NCBI GenBank assembly: GCA_001304015.1 | Contig: LJUY01000038.1 | Location: 1 to 25,368 of the forward strand | Length of the DNA stretch: 25,368 nt | Direction: 5' to 3' | From: a candidate division Zixibacteria bacterium SM23_81 | GTDB lineage: Bacteria; SM23-81 | Shown here: positions 6,626 through 15,708 of the stretch, piece after piece | Layout of the letters: every line of letters starts with the position of its first letter | How positions within the stretch are numbered: position 1 is the stretch's first letter | Program-made: the position numbers and the translations under genes | Notes under the pieces: model-generated | Database searches by the model: none | Told to the model about the DNA's origin: nothing | What the model saw: the letters and a program-made list of their open reading frames with translations, nothing else

Positions 6626-8356
6626 TCACGGAAGATTCACGTATCCCCGAAGCTTGCCGCTACGACTAGGATGTCTCAGCTTCTTCAGTGCTTTTGCCTC
6701 AATCTGACGAATACGCTCACGGGTGACATTGAAGATGGCCCCCACCTCCTCCAAAGTTCTCGGGCACCCATCCCCGATGCCGAACCGAAGTCGAATCACC
6801 CGCTCTTCCCTCTGACTGAGGGTCCCTAAGATTTTCTCTAAATGGGTCTGTAACATCACGAAGGCGGCTGACTGAGCAGGAGAGGTGAACTTGGTGTCCT
6901 CGATAAAGTCCCGAACTTGAGTGTCTTCCTCGCTGGTGAGGGGCTTGTCTAGGGAAATCGGGCTCTGTGCCAATCTCAAAACACTCTTGACCTTGTCCAG
7001 GGGGAGATCGACCATCTGAGCGATTTCTTCGGGAAAAGGCTCTCGGCCGTACTCCTGGACCAATTTACTGCGCGCGCCGATGACCTTGTTGATGGCCTCG
7101 ATGATGTGTACGGGAACTCGTATGGTGCGAGCCTGTTCGGCGATGGCTCTGGTCATGGCCTGGCGGATCCACCAGCTGGCATAGGTGCTGAATTTGTATC
7201 CCTTCTGATAGTCAAATTTCTCAACAGCCCGAATAAGCCCGGCGTTGCCCTCTTGAATCAGATCCAGAAATTCAAGTCCTCGATTGGTGTACTTTTTCGC
7301 GATGCTGATGACCAGGCGCACATTGGCCTCGATAATCTCCCGTTTCGCATGGGCGCTGACCATCTCCCATCTCTGCAGCTCCTCCAGGGCCTTTTTTAAA
7401 TCCGCAACTTTGGTTCTACCATCGCGCTCCACACGCCGGATTTTTCGCTGCGCGTTTTTTATCCTTCTGCATAGATCCAAGAGAAGTTCTGGTTCATGCC
7501 CGCACTCTTTTTTGACCTTCCTTCTTTCTGCTGGTGCAATGGAAATCCTTTTAACATATTTGTTAATCTGCTCGACAGAGAGTCCTACTTGTTCCGTACA
7601 AACTTTGATTTCTCGCTCTGCCAGGGCAATCCGCCTGTCCAGATTTTTCATAGAACGTAGCAGCCGCTTGATCTGATTGGGATGCAGATTCAGTCTCTCC
7701 AGGTCCCGGCAGATCTTGGCCTGTCTGGCCACGATTTTCTGAGTCCACCGATCGTCCTTCTTCTTCCCCCTGCGTAATTCAGAGAGCAACAATTTATCCA
7801 GCTCGGCGCTCTCCTTCCTGACCCGATCCAGGATCTTCAAAACTCTGCCCTTCAACCGTTTCAGATGCGATGGCGGCGCCCACTCCCCCAACTCAACGGG
7901 CAGAAAACTCTCCAGATTGGCCCGGCCATTAGCGAGCTTGCGGCCCCACTGGAGGATCTCGTCGATGGAATTCATGGACTTAAAAAGAATCGCCCGAGCC
8001 TTTTTGTCAGCCTCTTTGATCCTCCGGGCGATGATCACCTCCATATCTTTATCCAGAAGGGGAACCCTGCCCAGCTCGCGCATGTAAATCCAGATCGGAT
8101 CGTCGAAACGAGCTGCCTTAGCCCGGCGGGCCCTTCTCCCACGAGATTTGGCCCTCTTTGAACGCTGGGTATCCTCATCCTCCAAACCCAGGAGTTTAAT
8201 ATTCAGATCTCGGAGCCGGCAGATAATCTCATCGACCTTCTCCGAAAAGCCGTGGTCCTCCGAGAGACTGCAAATTTGGAGGTAGGTAATATGCCCCTGT
8301 GCTCTTGCAATATCACAGAGTCTATTGATGTGACCAGACCATTCGCTATCTTTCAT
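6626..8356 (-). CDS. rpoD: RNA polymerase primary sigma factor (sigma-70/sigma-A)
   Basis: RpoD directs core RNA polymerase to housekeeping promoters. I use the ATG at 8356 (576 aa). The frame extends to a TTG at 8377 (583 aa), but there only a G-run directly abutting the codon could serve as a ribosome site, whereas AAAGAGAAG lies about 6 nt before the ATG. Numbered from the TTG: region 1.1-like at about 10-68; a very basic linker at 72-90; region 1.2 '[21 protein letters not shown]' at 93-113; a helical non-conserved insertion of roughly 220 residues; region 2 '[33 protein letters not shown]' with 2.4 '[17 protein letters not shown]' (350-412); region 3 (about 420-495); and region 4 with the helix-turn-helix '[30 protein letters not shown]' (541-570). 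It is the last gene of the operon, 28 nt after dnaG. Confidence 0.96.
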   Translation of the reverse strand: MKDSEWSGHINRLCDIARAQGHITYLQICSLSEDHGFSEKVDEIICRLRDLNIKLLGLEDEDTQRSKRAKSRGRRARRAKAARFDDPIWIYMRELGRVPLLDKDMEVIIARRIKEADKKARAILFKSMNSIDEILQWGRKLANGRANLESFLPVELGEWAPPSHLKRLKGRVLKILDRVRKESAELDKLLLSELRRGKKKDDRWTQKIVARQAKICRDLERLNLHPNQIKRLLRSMKNLDRRIALAEREIKVCTEQVGLSVEQINKYVKRISIAPAERRKVKKECGHEPELLLDLCRRIKNAQRKIRRVERDGRTKVADLKKALEELQRWEMVSAHAKREIIEANVRLVISIAKKYTNRGLEFLDLIQEGNAGLIRAVEKFDYQKGYKFSTYASWWIRQAMTRAIAEQARTIRVPVHIIEAINKVIGARSKLVQEYGREPFPEEIAQMVDLPLDKVKSVLRLAQSPISLDKPLTSEEDTQVRDFIEDTKFTSPAQSAAFVMLQTHLEKILGTLSQREERVIRLRFGIGDGCPRTLEEVGAIFNVTRERIRQIEAKALKKLRHPSRSGKLRGYVNLP

Positions 8357-8384
8357 AAGCAACTTCTCTTTAGGCAAGCCCCCA

Positions 8385-10169
8385 CTAAAGCGATGTAGAT
8401 ATAGATTTGTATCTTTGTTGAGCTATTTCATTAAGGCGCTGGGTTAGTTGGCACACAAGCGCTTCGTTGCCCCCATTCACGGCAGCTTGCAACTGTTTCC
8501 TGATTTGTTGCTCCTCTCTCAACAACCTTTTTCCCTCAAAGTAGCGCAAATAGTCCTCTAACATCCGCTCAACCTGACCGGCCGCTTTTACAAAACACAA
8601 CTCCGAGATCAAGGATTCTAATCCCGACGTGGCCATGGAATTCATCAGTTTCGCCGGCTCCACGAAACCTTTCCCGTCAGCCTCCAAGAACAGTTCAGCT
8701 ACTTTACGGTGGCCCTCGTTGCTGAAATCGTCCGCGGACAGGCGCGTTTGCGCTTGCGAAATCAAATTCGGATTCTGCAATAACAAAGCTAGCAAACTTC
8801 GTTCCACTGATTCCGTTCCTCGAGGAAGTACCTCTCCGACCTGGGCTTCAATCTCAGATTTGCCTCGTTTTCGGGGAAAGGATTTTTCTACGGCCAGGGC
8901 TACGAGCCTTTCATCAACGGCCATCTTCTCCGCGACCTCTCGCAAAAACAGGCCTCTTCTTATGGGATCGTCGATAAGGCCGATGGTCCGTCCCATCTCC
9001 TCTACGGCTTCGGCTTTCCCATCCACGGAGGAGAAGTCCACCCGCCCAACGAGATGGCGCAGCTTAAAATCGAGAAAGGACTCAGCATCCTGAAGTCTCC
9101 CGACCAGGTACTCTCTACCCTTCTCCCTGACCACCTGGTCTGGATCATGACCTGGGGGAAGAGAAAGCGCCTTGGCGGTGATTCCTGCCGCCAAAAGCAA
9201 ATCGAGTCCTCGCTGAGCAGCGGCGATTCCAGCCGCATCGGCATCGTAGACGATGATGGCCTCTTGAGCATAGCGAGAGAGCAGGCGCGACTGGTGAGAA
9301 GTCAGTGAAGTGCCCAGGGAGGCCACCACATTTTTGATGCCCGCTTGAAAGAGGCTCAACAGATCGGTGTATCCTTCAACGATGATGGCCACACCAGCTT
9401 TGCGAATGGCCTCCTTGCTCTGAAACAGGCCATAAAGGGTTTGTCCCTTCTGGTAAAGGGGCGTTTCTGGGCTGTTGATGTACTTGACCTCCTCAGTCTC
9501 CCTCAGGATCCGCCCGCCGAAAGCGATGAATTTTCCGCTGACGTTGGCGATGGGGAAAATAAGGCGGTCCCGAAATCGATCGTAGTAGCCCTCGCTGGCC
9601 TCTCTTTTGAGAACCAATCCCGCTTTGAACAAAATCTCGGGGGAGATGGAATGACGCGCAGCCCTCTTGATCAGACCGTCCCAGCCGGGCGGGGCATAGC
9701 CCAGACGAAAGGTCTGAATGAGCTGATCAGAAAAATCCCTCTGTTTCATGTACTGACGTGCCTTCTCAGCCTCGATGCCCTCCAACAATTGCTGATGATA
9801 GTGGGCAGCAGCCACATGATTGGCCTCGTACAGAGGCTCATATTGGGAACGACCTTCCGGATCTCGGCTCCTGGCGGGCAGGGCGATGTGAGCTCTCTCA
9901 GCCAAATACTTCACCGCATCTAAGAAACCCATCTTCTGATATTCCATGAGAAATTTGAAGACGTTGCCCCCCATCCCGCATCCGAAGCAGTGAAAGATCT
10001 GGCGCTGGGGGCTTACCGAAAAGGAGGGTTTTTTCTCCTGATGAAAAGGACACAAGCCCACGTAGTTCTTTCCCTGTTTTTTTAACGGCACATATTCTGA
10101 GATGAGGCCAACGATGTCATTGCTGGCCCGAATTTCCTCGATGAGGTCCTCTGAAATTCTACCAGGCAC
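8385..10169 (-). CDS. dnaG: DNA primase
   Basis: DnaG synthesises RNA primers at the replication fork with DnaB helicase. It is 594 aa, the usual size. The GTG start at 10169 is supported by AGGAGG 5-6 nt upstream, 9 nt after the mutS2 stop. The N-terminal zinc ribbon has C40, H43, C61 and C64 ('CPFH' ... 'CFGC'), the CHC2 pattern. The catalytic core follows. The TOPRIM domain has E265 in '[12 protein letters not shown]' and the metal-binding D309/D311 in 'VYDADAAG'. The C-terminal part (about 450-594) is the helical DnaB-interaction domain, ending in a charged helix. All key residues are present. It lies between mutS2 and rpoD, keeping the classic dnaG-rpoD neighbourhood of the macromolecular synthesis operon. 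Confidence 0.97.
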   Translation of the reverse strand: MPGRISEDLIEEIRASNDIVGLISEYVPLKKQGKNYVGLCPFHQEKKPSFSVSPQRQIFHCFGCGMGGNVFKFLMEYQKMGFLDAVKYLAERAHIALPARSRDPEGRSQYEPLYEANHVAAAHYHQQLLEGIEAEKARQYMKQRDFSDQLIQTFRLGYAPPGWDGLIKRAARHSISPEILFKAGLVLKREASEGYYDRFRDRLIFPIANVSGKFIAFGGRILRETEEVKYINSPETPLYQKGQTLYGLFQSKEAIRKAGVAIIVEGYTDLLSLFQAGIKNVVASLGTSLTSHQSRLLSRYAQEAIIVYDADAAGIAAAQRGLDLLLAAGITAKALSLPPGHDPDQVVREKGREYLVGRLQDAESFLDFKLRHLVGRVDFSSVDGKAEAVEEMGRTIGLIDDPIRRGLFLREVAEKMAVDERLVALAVEKSFPRKRGKSEIEAQVGEVLPRGTESVERSLLALLLQNPNLISQAQTRLSADDFSNEGHRKVAELFLEADGKGFVEPAKLMNSMATSGLESLISELCFVKAAGQVERMLEDYLRYFEGKRLLREEQQIRKQLQAAVNGGNEALVCQLTQRLNEIAQQRYKSISTSL

Positions 10170-10178
10170 TATTTCCTC

Positions 10179-12566
10179 CTACTCCAGCTCCACCACCGTC
10201 ACCCCATCCCCTCCCTCATTCCATGCCCCTAAACGATAGCTCTTCACACCTGGAAAGCCCTTCAGAAAATCACCAACCCGTCTCCGCAGAGTCCCCGTGC
10301 CTTTTCCGTGAATGATCCACAGAGTGTTCAGGCTGGCAAGAATGGCTCGATCCAGAAACCTCTCTAGCTCCGCGATGGCCTCATCGGCCAACAGTCCTCT
10401 CAAATCTATCTGGTCGGTGGCCCCATCAGTGGAGACTTGTCCTGTCTCTATGCTGATTCCTGATTTTCTTTTCTCCTTCACCGGAGTGGACAATGGCTTA
10501 AGGTCGGTCCCCGGTACCTCAACGGTGAGATTTCCCACCCGGACCTTGTATCGTCTTCGCTTTCCGACCCTGGCCACCACCTCACCCTCTGATTTCAAGC
10601 TCTGTACCCACACGCCGTCACCTGCTCGCAGGGAGCCAGATCTAAACCTGGGCTGCGGTGTCACGGCCTCCAGTTTTTTCTCTATTCGATCCGACTCGGC
10701 ATCCAAAACCCGATGTGCGTCTTTGATGACCTCCTTGCTGGCCTGAGCCTTCCGAATCTGGGCGACGACTCGCTCCACCGAAGCATTCGCTTGTGCCAGG
10801 ACGGCCTGGGCATCGCGATAAGCCTCCTGTTTGATGCTCTTCTCCTCCTCCCGCACCACGCTCAACTTCTGGCGATACTCCTCTGTCAGCTGGGTTAGAT
10901 TCCTCTCCCGCTCTTGCAATTCGACGCTCTTGCGCTCGTAGAGACCCAACTGACGGTTCAAATCCTCGATGAGCTGCGCCGTTTTTAATCGTTCCTCTCC
11001 TAAAAGATCCGTGGCCTTCTTGACGATTGAAGGAGACATACCCAACCGGTCAGCGATTTCCAGGGCGTAGCTGCTGCCTGGAATGCCCAATCTAAAGCGG
11101 TAGGTGGGCCGCAGTGTCTGGCGATCGAACTCCAAAGATGCGTTTTCGATGCCCGGATGGTCGTGAGCAAAAACCTTGAGGGCTCCGTAATGGGTGGTGG
11201 CCACGGTACGCACGCAACGCGAGGCTAAGACCTCCAACGCAGCCATGGCCAGAGCTGCTCCCTCGTCTGGGTCGGTGCCCACCCCAATTTCGTCTAAGAG
11301 AACCAAAGTGGCGGAGTCGGCGTTTTCAAGGACCTTGACGATCTGCTTGAGGTGGGAGGAAAAGGTGCTTAATGACTGTTCGATGGACTGTTCGTCACCG
11401 ATATCCGCGTAGATTTTCTGGAAGACGGGGAGTTCGCTGTCACCATGAGCCGAGATATGTAGGCCTGCTTGGGCCATCACGCTGAGAAGACCAAGAGTTT
11501 TCAAGGTCACCGTTTTGCCACCTGTGTTTGGACCGGTGATGACCAGGGTATGAAAGCGGTCACCTAGCTCCACATCGAGGGGGACTACCTCCCCGTTATT
11601 GTTGCCCAAGAGCATCAGCAGGGGATGGCAAGCCCTCCTCAGCTTCACAATACCCTGATCGTTCAGCTTGGGCTGGGCGGCATTCAAAGCCCGAGAGAAC
11701 TGAGCTTTGGCGTAAATTAGATCCAACTTCTGCAGAATCGTCAGGTCGGCGGAGAGGTCCTCTAAATTCTCTGATACCAATCGAGTCAAACTTCTCAGGA
11801 TCCTCAGGATCTCTCTTCTCTCCTCTAGCTCCAGCTCGCGCAGGCGATTCCCCAGCTCAATGACCGAGGCTGGTTCCACAAAAATGGTAGTGCCGCTGGC
11901 TGATCGGTCGTGAATGATCCCGGGAACGCGGTTGCGCTGATCCCCACGGAGGGGAATCACGTAACGTCCTTCCCGAATGGTGATAACTCCCTCTCTGACC
12001 CCCTTCCCTCCGGACATATGTAATAAAAGGGATCGCAACTTAGCAAGGATGCGATCCCTCGATATCTCGTTTTCTCTTCTGATTCTCTCGAGCTTCTTGC
12101 TGGCGCCATCTTTCACGTTTCCCTTGGCGTCTATCTTTTCATCGATTTTTTTCCTCAAAACCTCCAGCGGATTCAATTCTCGGATCATCGCCTCTAAGTG
12201 GGAATATTCCTCCCTGCGATCCTCCATGAAGGCCTTCAGCCTATGGCAAACCTTCAGAACCCCTCCAATGTCCAATAATTCCACAGGTTCGAGCACCGCA
12301 CCTTGACGCCGACATCTCGCCAAGCCAGAACGCACATCCTTAATTCCCTGCAGGGGGAAATCCTCTCCCTTCTGTAAAAGCTCTTTAAGCTCCGAAACTT
12401 GGGTTAAGGCAACGAGAATTTCCCCTCGATCCGTCAAAGGGGCCAACTCGGCCGCGCTCTCTCTTCCCAGTGGAGAAAGGGCCTTTTCAGCAACCAACTG
12501 ACGTATCTTATCGAACTCCAAAACTCCCAGGGTATGCTGGTCCATCTTGTGGTGAAATTTCGTCAC
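10179..12566 (-). CDS. mutS2: MutS2 ATPase with C-terminal Smr nuclease domain
   Basis: MutS2 is a MutS paralogue without the mismatch-recognition domain. Depending on the species it suppresses recombination or rescues collided ribosomes. At 795 aa it is typical. The N-terminal half is the core/clamp domain. Walker A is 'GPNTGGKT' (345-352), Walker B 'LVLLDEIGVGTDPDEGAAL' (421-439), and the dimer-interface 'TTHYGALK' follows (457-464). A long coiled coil covers about 520-640 and a KOW-like segment about 645-690. The Smr domain (about 717-795) has 'DLRG' (721-724) and 'HGKGTG' (753-758), the residues linked to nuclease activity. The start is GTG at 12566, overlapping the cvpA stop by 4 nt, with no good ribosome site, so translational coupling is likely. 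An alternative is ATG at 12545. Confidence 0.96.
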   Translation of the reverse strand: MTKFHHKMDQHTLGVLEFDKIRQLVAEKALSPLGRESAAELAPLTDRGEILVALTQVSELKELLQKGEDFPLQGIKDVRSGLARCRRQGAVLEPVELLDIGGVLKVCHRLKAFMEDRREEYSHLEAMIRELNPLEVLRKKIDEKIDAKGNVKDGASKKLERIRRENEISRDRILAKLRSLLLHMSGGKGVREGVITIREGRYVIPLRGDQRNRVPGIIHDRSASGTTIFVEPASVIELGNRLRELELEERREILRILRSLTRLVSENLEDLSADLTILQKLDLIYAKAQFSRALNAAQPKLNDQGIVKLRRACHPLLMLLGNNNGEVVPLDVELGDRFHTLVITGPNTGGKTVTLKTLGLLSVMAQAGLHISAHGDSELPVFQKIYADIGDEQSIEQSLSTFSSHLKQIVKVLENADSATLVLLDEIGVGTDPDEGAALAMAALEVLASRCVRTVATTHYGALKVFAHDHPGIENASLEFDRQTLRPTYRFRLGIPGSSYALEIADRLGMSPSIVKKATDLLGEERLKTAQLIEDLNRQLGLYERKSVELQERERNLTQLTEEYRQKLSVVREEEKSIKQEAYRDAQAVLAQANASVERVVAQIRKAQASKEVIKDAHRVLDAESDRIEKKLEAVTPQPRFRSGSLRAGDGVWVQSLKSEGEVVARVGKRRRYKVRVGNLTVEVPGTDLKPLSTPVKEKRKSGISIETGQVSTDGATDQIDLRGLLADEAIAELERFLDRAILASLNTLWIIHGKGTGTLRRRVGDFLKGFPGVKSYRLGAWNEGGDGVTVVELE

Positions 12567-13225
12567 TTGACGGAGCTTTCGTCCTGCTCGGAAGGAGCTT
12601 GGCTATCTGCCTGATCCTTTCGGGAAGCTTTGGCCTTTTGCAGCATGTCGACTACCTCTGAGCTCTTCCGTAGAACCTGCTCTTTGCCGCGGGCAAAACT
12701 ACCCTCCAGGGACTGGCCGACAACCTCGCCAAGAGATTTCATCTGGGGAAAAACAACCTGGAGAAGGTTATACACAGCAGGAGCCAGTGATCTCAAGGGG
12801 GACGCTGACACAGAGGAATCTAATGAACTGGAGAGGACCTGGGGAAGCGGGAAAATTCCCAGAAGAAGGAGAATCAAGCTGACAATTAAGCCGCCCTTTA
12901 AAAAACCGATGCCGCCTCCCACCACCCTATCCACCCAACCCAGGGGCGTCAGATGTACGACCTTAAAGAGAAGACCTCCACCCGCCCTAAACAGAAGGAA
13001 GACAAGGACAAATATGAGGATAAAACTGATTACAACGGCAACTGAGCGAGGAAAATGAAGTTCTTCGACGATAAGGTCAGCCCAGATGGGCGTGCCGATG
13101 ATGCCCAGAATAAACGCCAACACAAGCCCCACAAGCCCCGTCACCTCACGAATAAAACCCCTTCGTATTCCAGCGACGAGAAAAAGGACCATGAAGAGTC
13201 CAACAACAATATCAAACCAATTCAT
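12563..13225 (-). CDS. cvpA: CvpA family membrane protein
   Basis: This is an inner-membrane protein of the CvpA family (220 aa), named for colicin V production but widespread and of unclear core function. Four hydrophobic segments are visible, at about 5-21, 29-45, 62-80 and 103-125. The family-typical start is 'MNWFDIVVGLFMVLFLVAGIRRGFIREV', and 'GWVDRVVGGGIGFLKG' comes before the fourth helix. The C-terminus (about 165-220) is hydrophilic and charged, with a Ser/Gln/Asp-rich tail. The ribosome site is weak (GGAACAGGA). It lies directly before mutS2, with a 4-nt overlap. cvpA next to mutS2 is a common pairing in Firmicutes and Desulfobacterota (from general knowledge). Confidence 0.9.
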   Translation of the reverse strand: MNWFDIVVGLFMVLFLVAGIRRGFIREVTGLVGLVLAFILGIIGTPIWADLIVEELHFPRSVAVVISFILIFVLVFLLFRAGGGLLFKVVHLTPLGWVDRVVGGGIGFLKGGLIVSLILLLLGIFPLPQVLSSSLDSSVSASPLRSLAPAVYNLLQVVFPQMKSLGEVVGQSLEGSFARGKEQVLRKSSEVVDMLQKAKASRKDQADSQAPSEQDESSVK

Positions 13226-13311
13226 GAATCCTGTTCCAATTCCCGACTCGCAGAGGCCTCGTTGTATCTCTTAGCTGCCAATTCCTAGACGATAAGTACC
13301 CACCTGAAAGA

Positions 13312-13761
13312 TCAAAGATCTTGCAACTTCTCCCTCACCAGTTTATTGACCACACCCCCCTCGACCCGACCCCTGACCTGAGGCATGATCTGTTTCATCA
13401 CGATTCCCAGATCGCCTAATCCCGTCGCGCCCAGCTCTAGAACCGCCTTGTCGATGATATGAGCAACCTCCTCTCCCGAAAGGGGTTCTGGAAGATAGTC
13501 GCGGATAATGTCCAGCTCTGCCTGTTCTTTCTCGACTAAATCTTGGCGATGACCATCTCTGTATTTCTCGATGGCCTCTTTTCTCATCTTCACGGCAGAG
13601 GAGAGCACTGAGAGCACTTCATCCTCGGTAAGCTCCCTACCCCTCTGGATAGTTGCATTTTTAAGCTGAGCTCTCAGTAATCTAATGACGCCGAGACGGA
13701 GCTTGTCACCGGCGCGAAGAGCGTTCTGCATGTCCTGGACTAACTTGTCCGACACCAGCAT
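13312..13761 (-). CDS. yqeY: GatB/YqeY domain-containing protein
   Basis: This is a small helical protein of the YqeY family, similar to the tail of the GatB amidotransferase subunit and thought to have a tRNA-related role. 'ALRAGDKLRLGVIRLLRAQLKNA' and 'LTEDEVLSVLSSAVKMRKEAIEKYRDGHRQDLVEKEQAELDIIRDYLPEPLS' are family hallmarks. 'DLGIVMKQIMPQVRGRVEGGVVNKLVREKL' closes the domain. I choose ATG 13761 (149 aa), because the AGGT ribosome site sits about 9 nt upstream. The in-frame ATG at 13770 would have that site touching it and would overlap rpsU. The start follows the rpsU stop with 1 nt between them, so translation is coupled. Confidence 0.93.
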   Translation of the reverse strand: MLVSDKLVQDMQNALRAGDKLRLGVIRLLRAQLKNATIQRGRELTEDEVLSVLSSAVKMRKEAIEKYRDGHRQDLVEKEQAELDIIRDYLPEPLSGEEVAHIIDKAVLELGATGLGDLGIVMKQIMPQVRGRVEGGVVNKLVREKLQDL

Positions 13762-13762
13762 G

Positions 13763-13957
13763 TTATGCATACCTCATGGCATTCTTCCTGGCCTTCCTCT
13801 TGGCCGCGGCTATCTTTTTCTTTCTGCGCTCACTGGGTTTTTCGAAATGCTGATGTCTCTTGATCTCCGACAGAATACCCGCTTTCTCACAGGCCTTATG
13901 GAACCTCCTTAACGCTTTATCAAATGGTTCCTTGTCCCTTACCCGGATACCCGCCAT
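13763..13957 (-). CDS. rpsU: 30S ribosomal protein S21 (bS21)
   Basis: This is a small basic protein of the 30S subunit near the mRNA exit and anti-Shine-Dalgarno region (64 aa, normal length). '[29 protein letters not shown]' and '[27 protein letters not shown]' match the family closely. A strong ribosome site, AAAGGAGGTTAG, lies upstream of the ATG at 13957. It leads the operon, just as rpsU leads the macromolecular synthesis operon of E. coli. Its promoter is at 14024-14052, and the leader of about 60 nt is AT-rich with a short palindrome ACAATT-C-AATTGT. Confidence 0.97.
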   Translation of the reverse strand: MAGIRVRDKEPFDKALRRFHKACEKAGILSEIKRHQHFEKPSERRKKKIAAAKRKARKNAMRYA

Positions 13958-14023
13958 ACACTTTCTAACCTCCTTTCACAATTCAATTGTTCAATTTCAG
14001 ATTTTCAATGTCATTAGCATTTT

Positions 14024-14052
14024 AAAATAATATATCAAACAAGTCATGTCAA
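14024..14052 (-). promoter_or_regulatory. Sigma-A promoter of the rpsU-yqeY-cvpA-mutS2-dnaG-rpoD operon
   Basis: In minus orientation a perfect TTGACA (14047-14052), a 17-bp spacer and TATTTT (14024-14029) followed by AA. The predicted start is near 14017. No hairpin terminator separates it from the end of rsmE (14084), so some transcripts may read through from the heat-shock operon. Confidence 0.78.
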
Positions 14053-14083
14053 GACATTTCCCCTTTTTCCCGCACCCAAACCT

Positions 14084-14824
14084 CTATCCCAACTCTCCCA
14101 ACTTAAACAGCACCAATCCCACCAGCAGTATTGCCGCCGTCTCGGCCCTTAATCTCCGGGGCCCGAGTGAGACCAGACTGATCTTCTCCTGTATGGCCTG
14201 AGATATCTCTTGAGATGTAAAACCCCCCTCGGGTCCCACCAACAGCAGGATCTTCCGTGGGGCCTTGCAGGCCTCAAAAACTCGATCTAAGCTCTTGGCA
14301 TCCTTGACGATCGAGGCCATCAGGGTCAAATCGGCTTTGACCGCCTCCTGGAGCACCTGCTTGAAATTCATGGGAGCATCCACTCTTGGCAATCGAGAAC
14401 GCAAGCACTGCTTCATGGCGCTGATGGCGATTTTTTGCCAACGTTTTTGTCTTTTTGCCGAGGAGGGCTCATCCGGAGAAACAACGGTGTGCTCAGTAAT
14501 TACAGGTATAAACCTATGGACTCCTAGTTCGGTGCCCTTCTGGATCACCAAATCCATCCTGGCGCTCTTGGTTATGGCCTGCGCCAGAACCACCCGAACG
14601 ACGGGCTCTCGGGTTCTTCTACGAAGGCGAATCACCCTTCCCGCGGCTTCCTCCGGGCCCACCCGTTCCAGAATCACGGCGAGCTCGTTTCCCTGCCCAT
14701 CAACGGCGCTGACCACATCCCCGATGGTTTTTCGACAGACGACGCACAGATGCCTGGCCTCATCTCCGCGGAACAGAACCCTGTCACCATCCACATCCGA
14801 GGGAAAAATATAGAAATTCGTCAT
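14084..14824 (-). CDS. rsmE: 16S rRNA (uracil(1498)-N3)-methyltransferase
   Basis: RsmE methylates U1498 of 16S rRNA using S-adenosylmethionine. It is a SPOUT (trefoil-knot) enzyme of 246 aa, the normal length. The N-terminal PUA-like part is at about 1-70 ('FRGDEARHLCVVCRKTIGD'). The catalytic part has 'AQAITKSARMDLVIQKGTELGV' (81-102), the cofactor loop 'LLVGPEGGFTSQEI' with GPEGG at 197-201, and 'LGPRRLRAETA' (220-230), the knot signature. It starts with ATG 14824, 3 nt after the prmA stop. It is the last gene of the heat-shock operon. The pairing prmA-rsmE after dnaJ is common. Confidence 0.96.
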   Translation of the reverse strand: MTNFYIFPSDVDGDRVLFRGDEARHLCVVCRKTIGDVVSAVDGQGNELAVILERVGPEEAAGRVIRLRRRTREPVVRVVLAQAITKSARMDLVIQKGTELGVHRFIPVITEHTVVSPDEPSSAKRQKRWQKIAISAMKQCLRSRLPRVDAPMNFKQVLQEAVKADLTLMASIVKDAKSLDRVFEACKAPRKILLLVGPEGGFTSQEISQAIQEKISLVSLGPRRLRAETAAILLVGLVLFKLGELG

Positions 14825-14827
14825 GGA

Positions 14828-15706
14828 TCACATCCCGTAGCTCTTGAGTACCGCCGAAAGCCATTCTCCTTGTTGTTCTAGCTGAAAGAGAAGCAGTCCA
14901 TTTGCTGACAAACTTCGACGGAGAAGTCCCTCCTCGTCCACTAATAAACCAGACAAAATGATGTGCCCTTTGGATTTTAAAACGCGCTTTAGTTCTTGAA
15001 GTGACGGCAACAACACCTCGCTGTTGATATTCGCCACCGCCAGATCAAAGCGCTTCGACCTGACACCCGGATGCAGGGAGGAGCAGGAGAAATCCACTTG
15101 CCTGGAGACTCCGTTGATGCGCGCGTTTTCCCCGGCTGTGGCGATGGCTTGAGGGTCAATATCCAGACCCAAAACCCTCTTGGCCCCTAATTTCACAGCG
15201 GCAATGGCCAAAATACCAGATCCAGTCCCCAGGTCGAGGACAAGGTCCCCCTCGTGGACCAAACTGTCCAGAGCTTGCAGACAAAATCTTGTGGTGGGGT
15301 GCTCTCCCGTGCCAAATGCCATCTGCGGGTCGATGACGATGACTAACTGGCCGGCAGTGGCGGTGACCGTCTCCCAGCTTGGTTTTATCAATAGCCTTCG
15401 GCCTATCCGGAGAACACCAAAGTGGGAGCGCCAGCTCGACAGCCAGTCCTCTTCTGCCAGAAAGGCTTGCTGCGGTCCCTCGTGATTACCGGATAAACCC
15501 ATGGCCTTCAAATCTTTTAAATATCGCGTAAGTTGCCTGCAGCTCTCTTCAGCTTCTCCGCGAAAATAGCCCTTTAAAAGCGTGTGGCCATCGACCTCCT
15601 CCACCTCCAAGCCAGGACTGCCCATCTCCATGAGGAAATTGGCCACTGCATCGGCCGCATCACGCTCCACCTTCACCCAGATTTGCGTCCAGCCAGCGCG
15701 GTTCAT
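14828..15706 (-). CDS. prmA: Ribosomal protein L11 methyltransferase
   Basis: PrmA trimethylates ribosomal protein L11 with S-adenosylmethionine. I use ATG 15706 (292 aa, family length). The frame is open up to 15838, but that extra part lies inside dnaJ and has no family similarity. An N-terminal substrate-recognition domain (about 1-60, 'WTQIWVKVERDAADAVANFLMEMGSPGLEVEE') precedes the Rossmann methyltransferase. The conserved 'IDPQMAFGTGEHPTTRFCL' is at 125-143, motif I 'VLDLGTGSGILAIAAVKLGA' at 156-175, the acidic 'GLDIDPQAI' at 180-188, and 'LAVANINSEVLLP' at 222-234. The start is 2 nt after the dnaJ stop, and GGGATG in the dnaJ end serves as a weak ribosome site, so translation is coupled. 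Confidence 0.96.
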   Translation of the reverse strand: MNRAGWTQIWVKVERDAADAVANFLMEMGSPGLEVEEVDGHTLLKGYFRGEAEESCRQLTRYLKDLKAMGLSGNHEGPQQAFLAEEDWLSSWRSHFGVLRIGRRLLIKPSWETVTATAGQLVIVIDPQMAFGTGEHPTTRFCLQALDSLVHEGDLVLDLGTGSGILAIAAVKLGAKRVLGLDIDPQAIATAGENARINGVSRQVDFSCSSLHPGVRSKRFDLAVANINSEVLLPSLQELKRVLKSKGHIILSGLLVDEEGLLRRSLSANGLLLFQLEQQGEWLSAVLKSYGM

Positions 15707-15708
15707 GC

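Noticed and set aside
9345-9923. A 192-codon plus-strand open frame opposite dnaG
   Set aside because: Shadow of the primase gene, whose zinc and TOPRIM motifs are intact on the minus strand.
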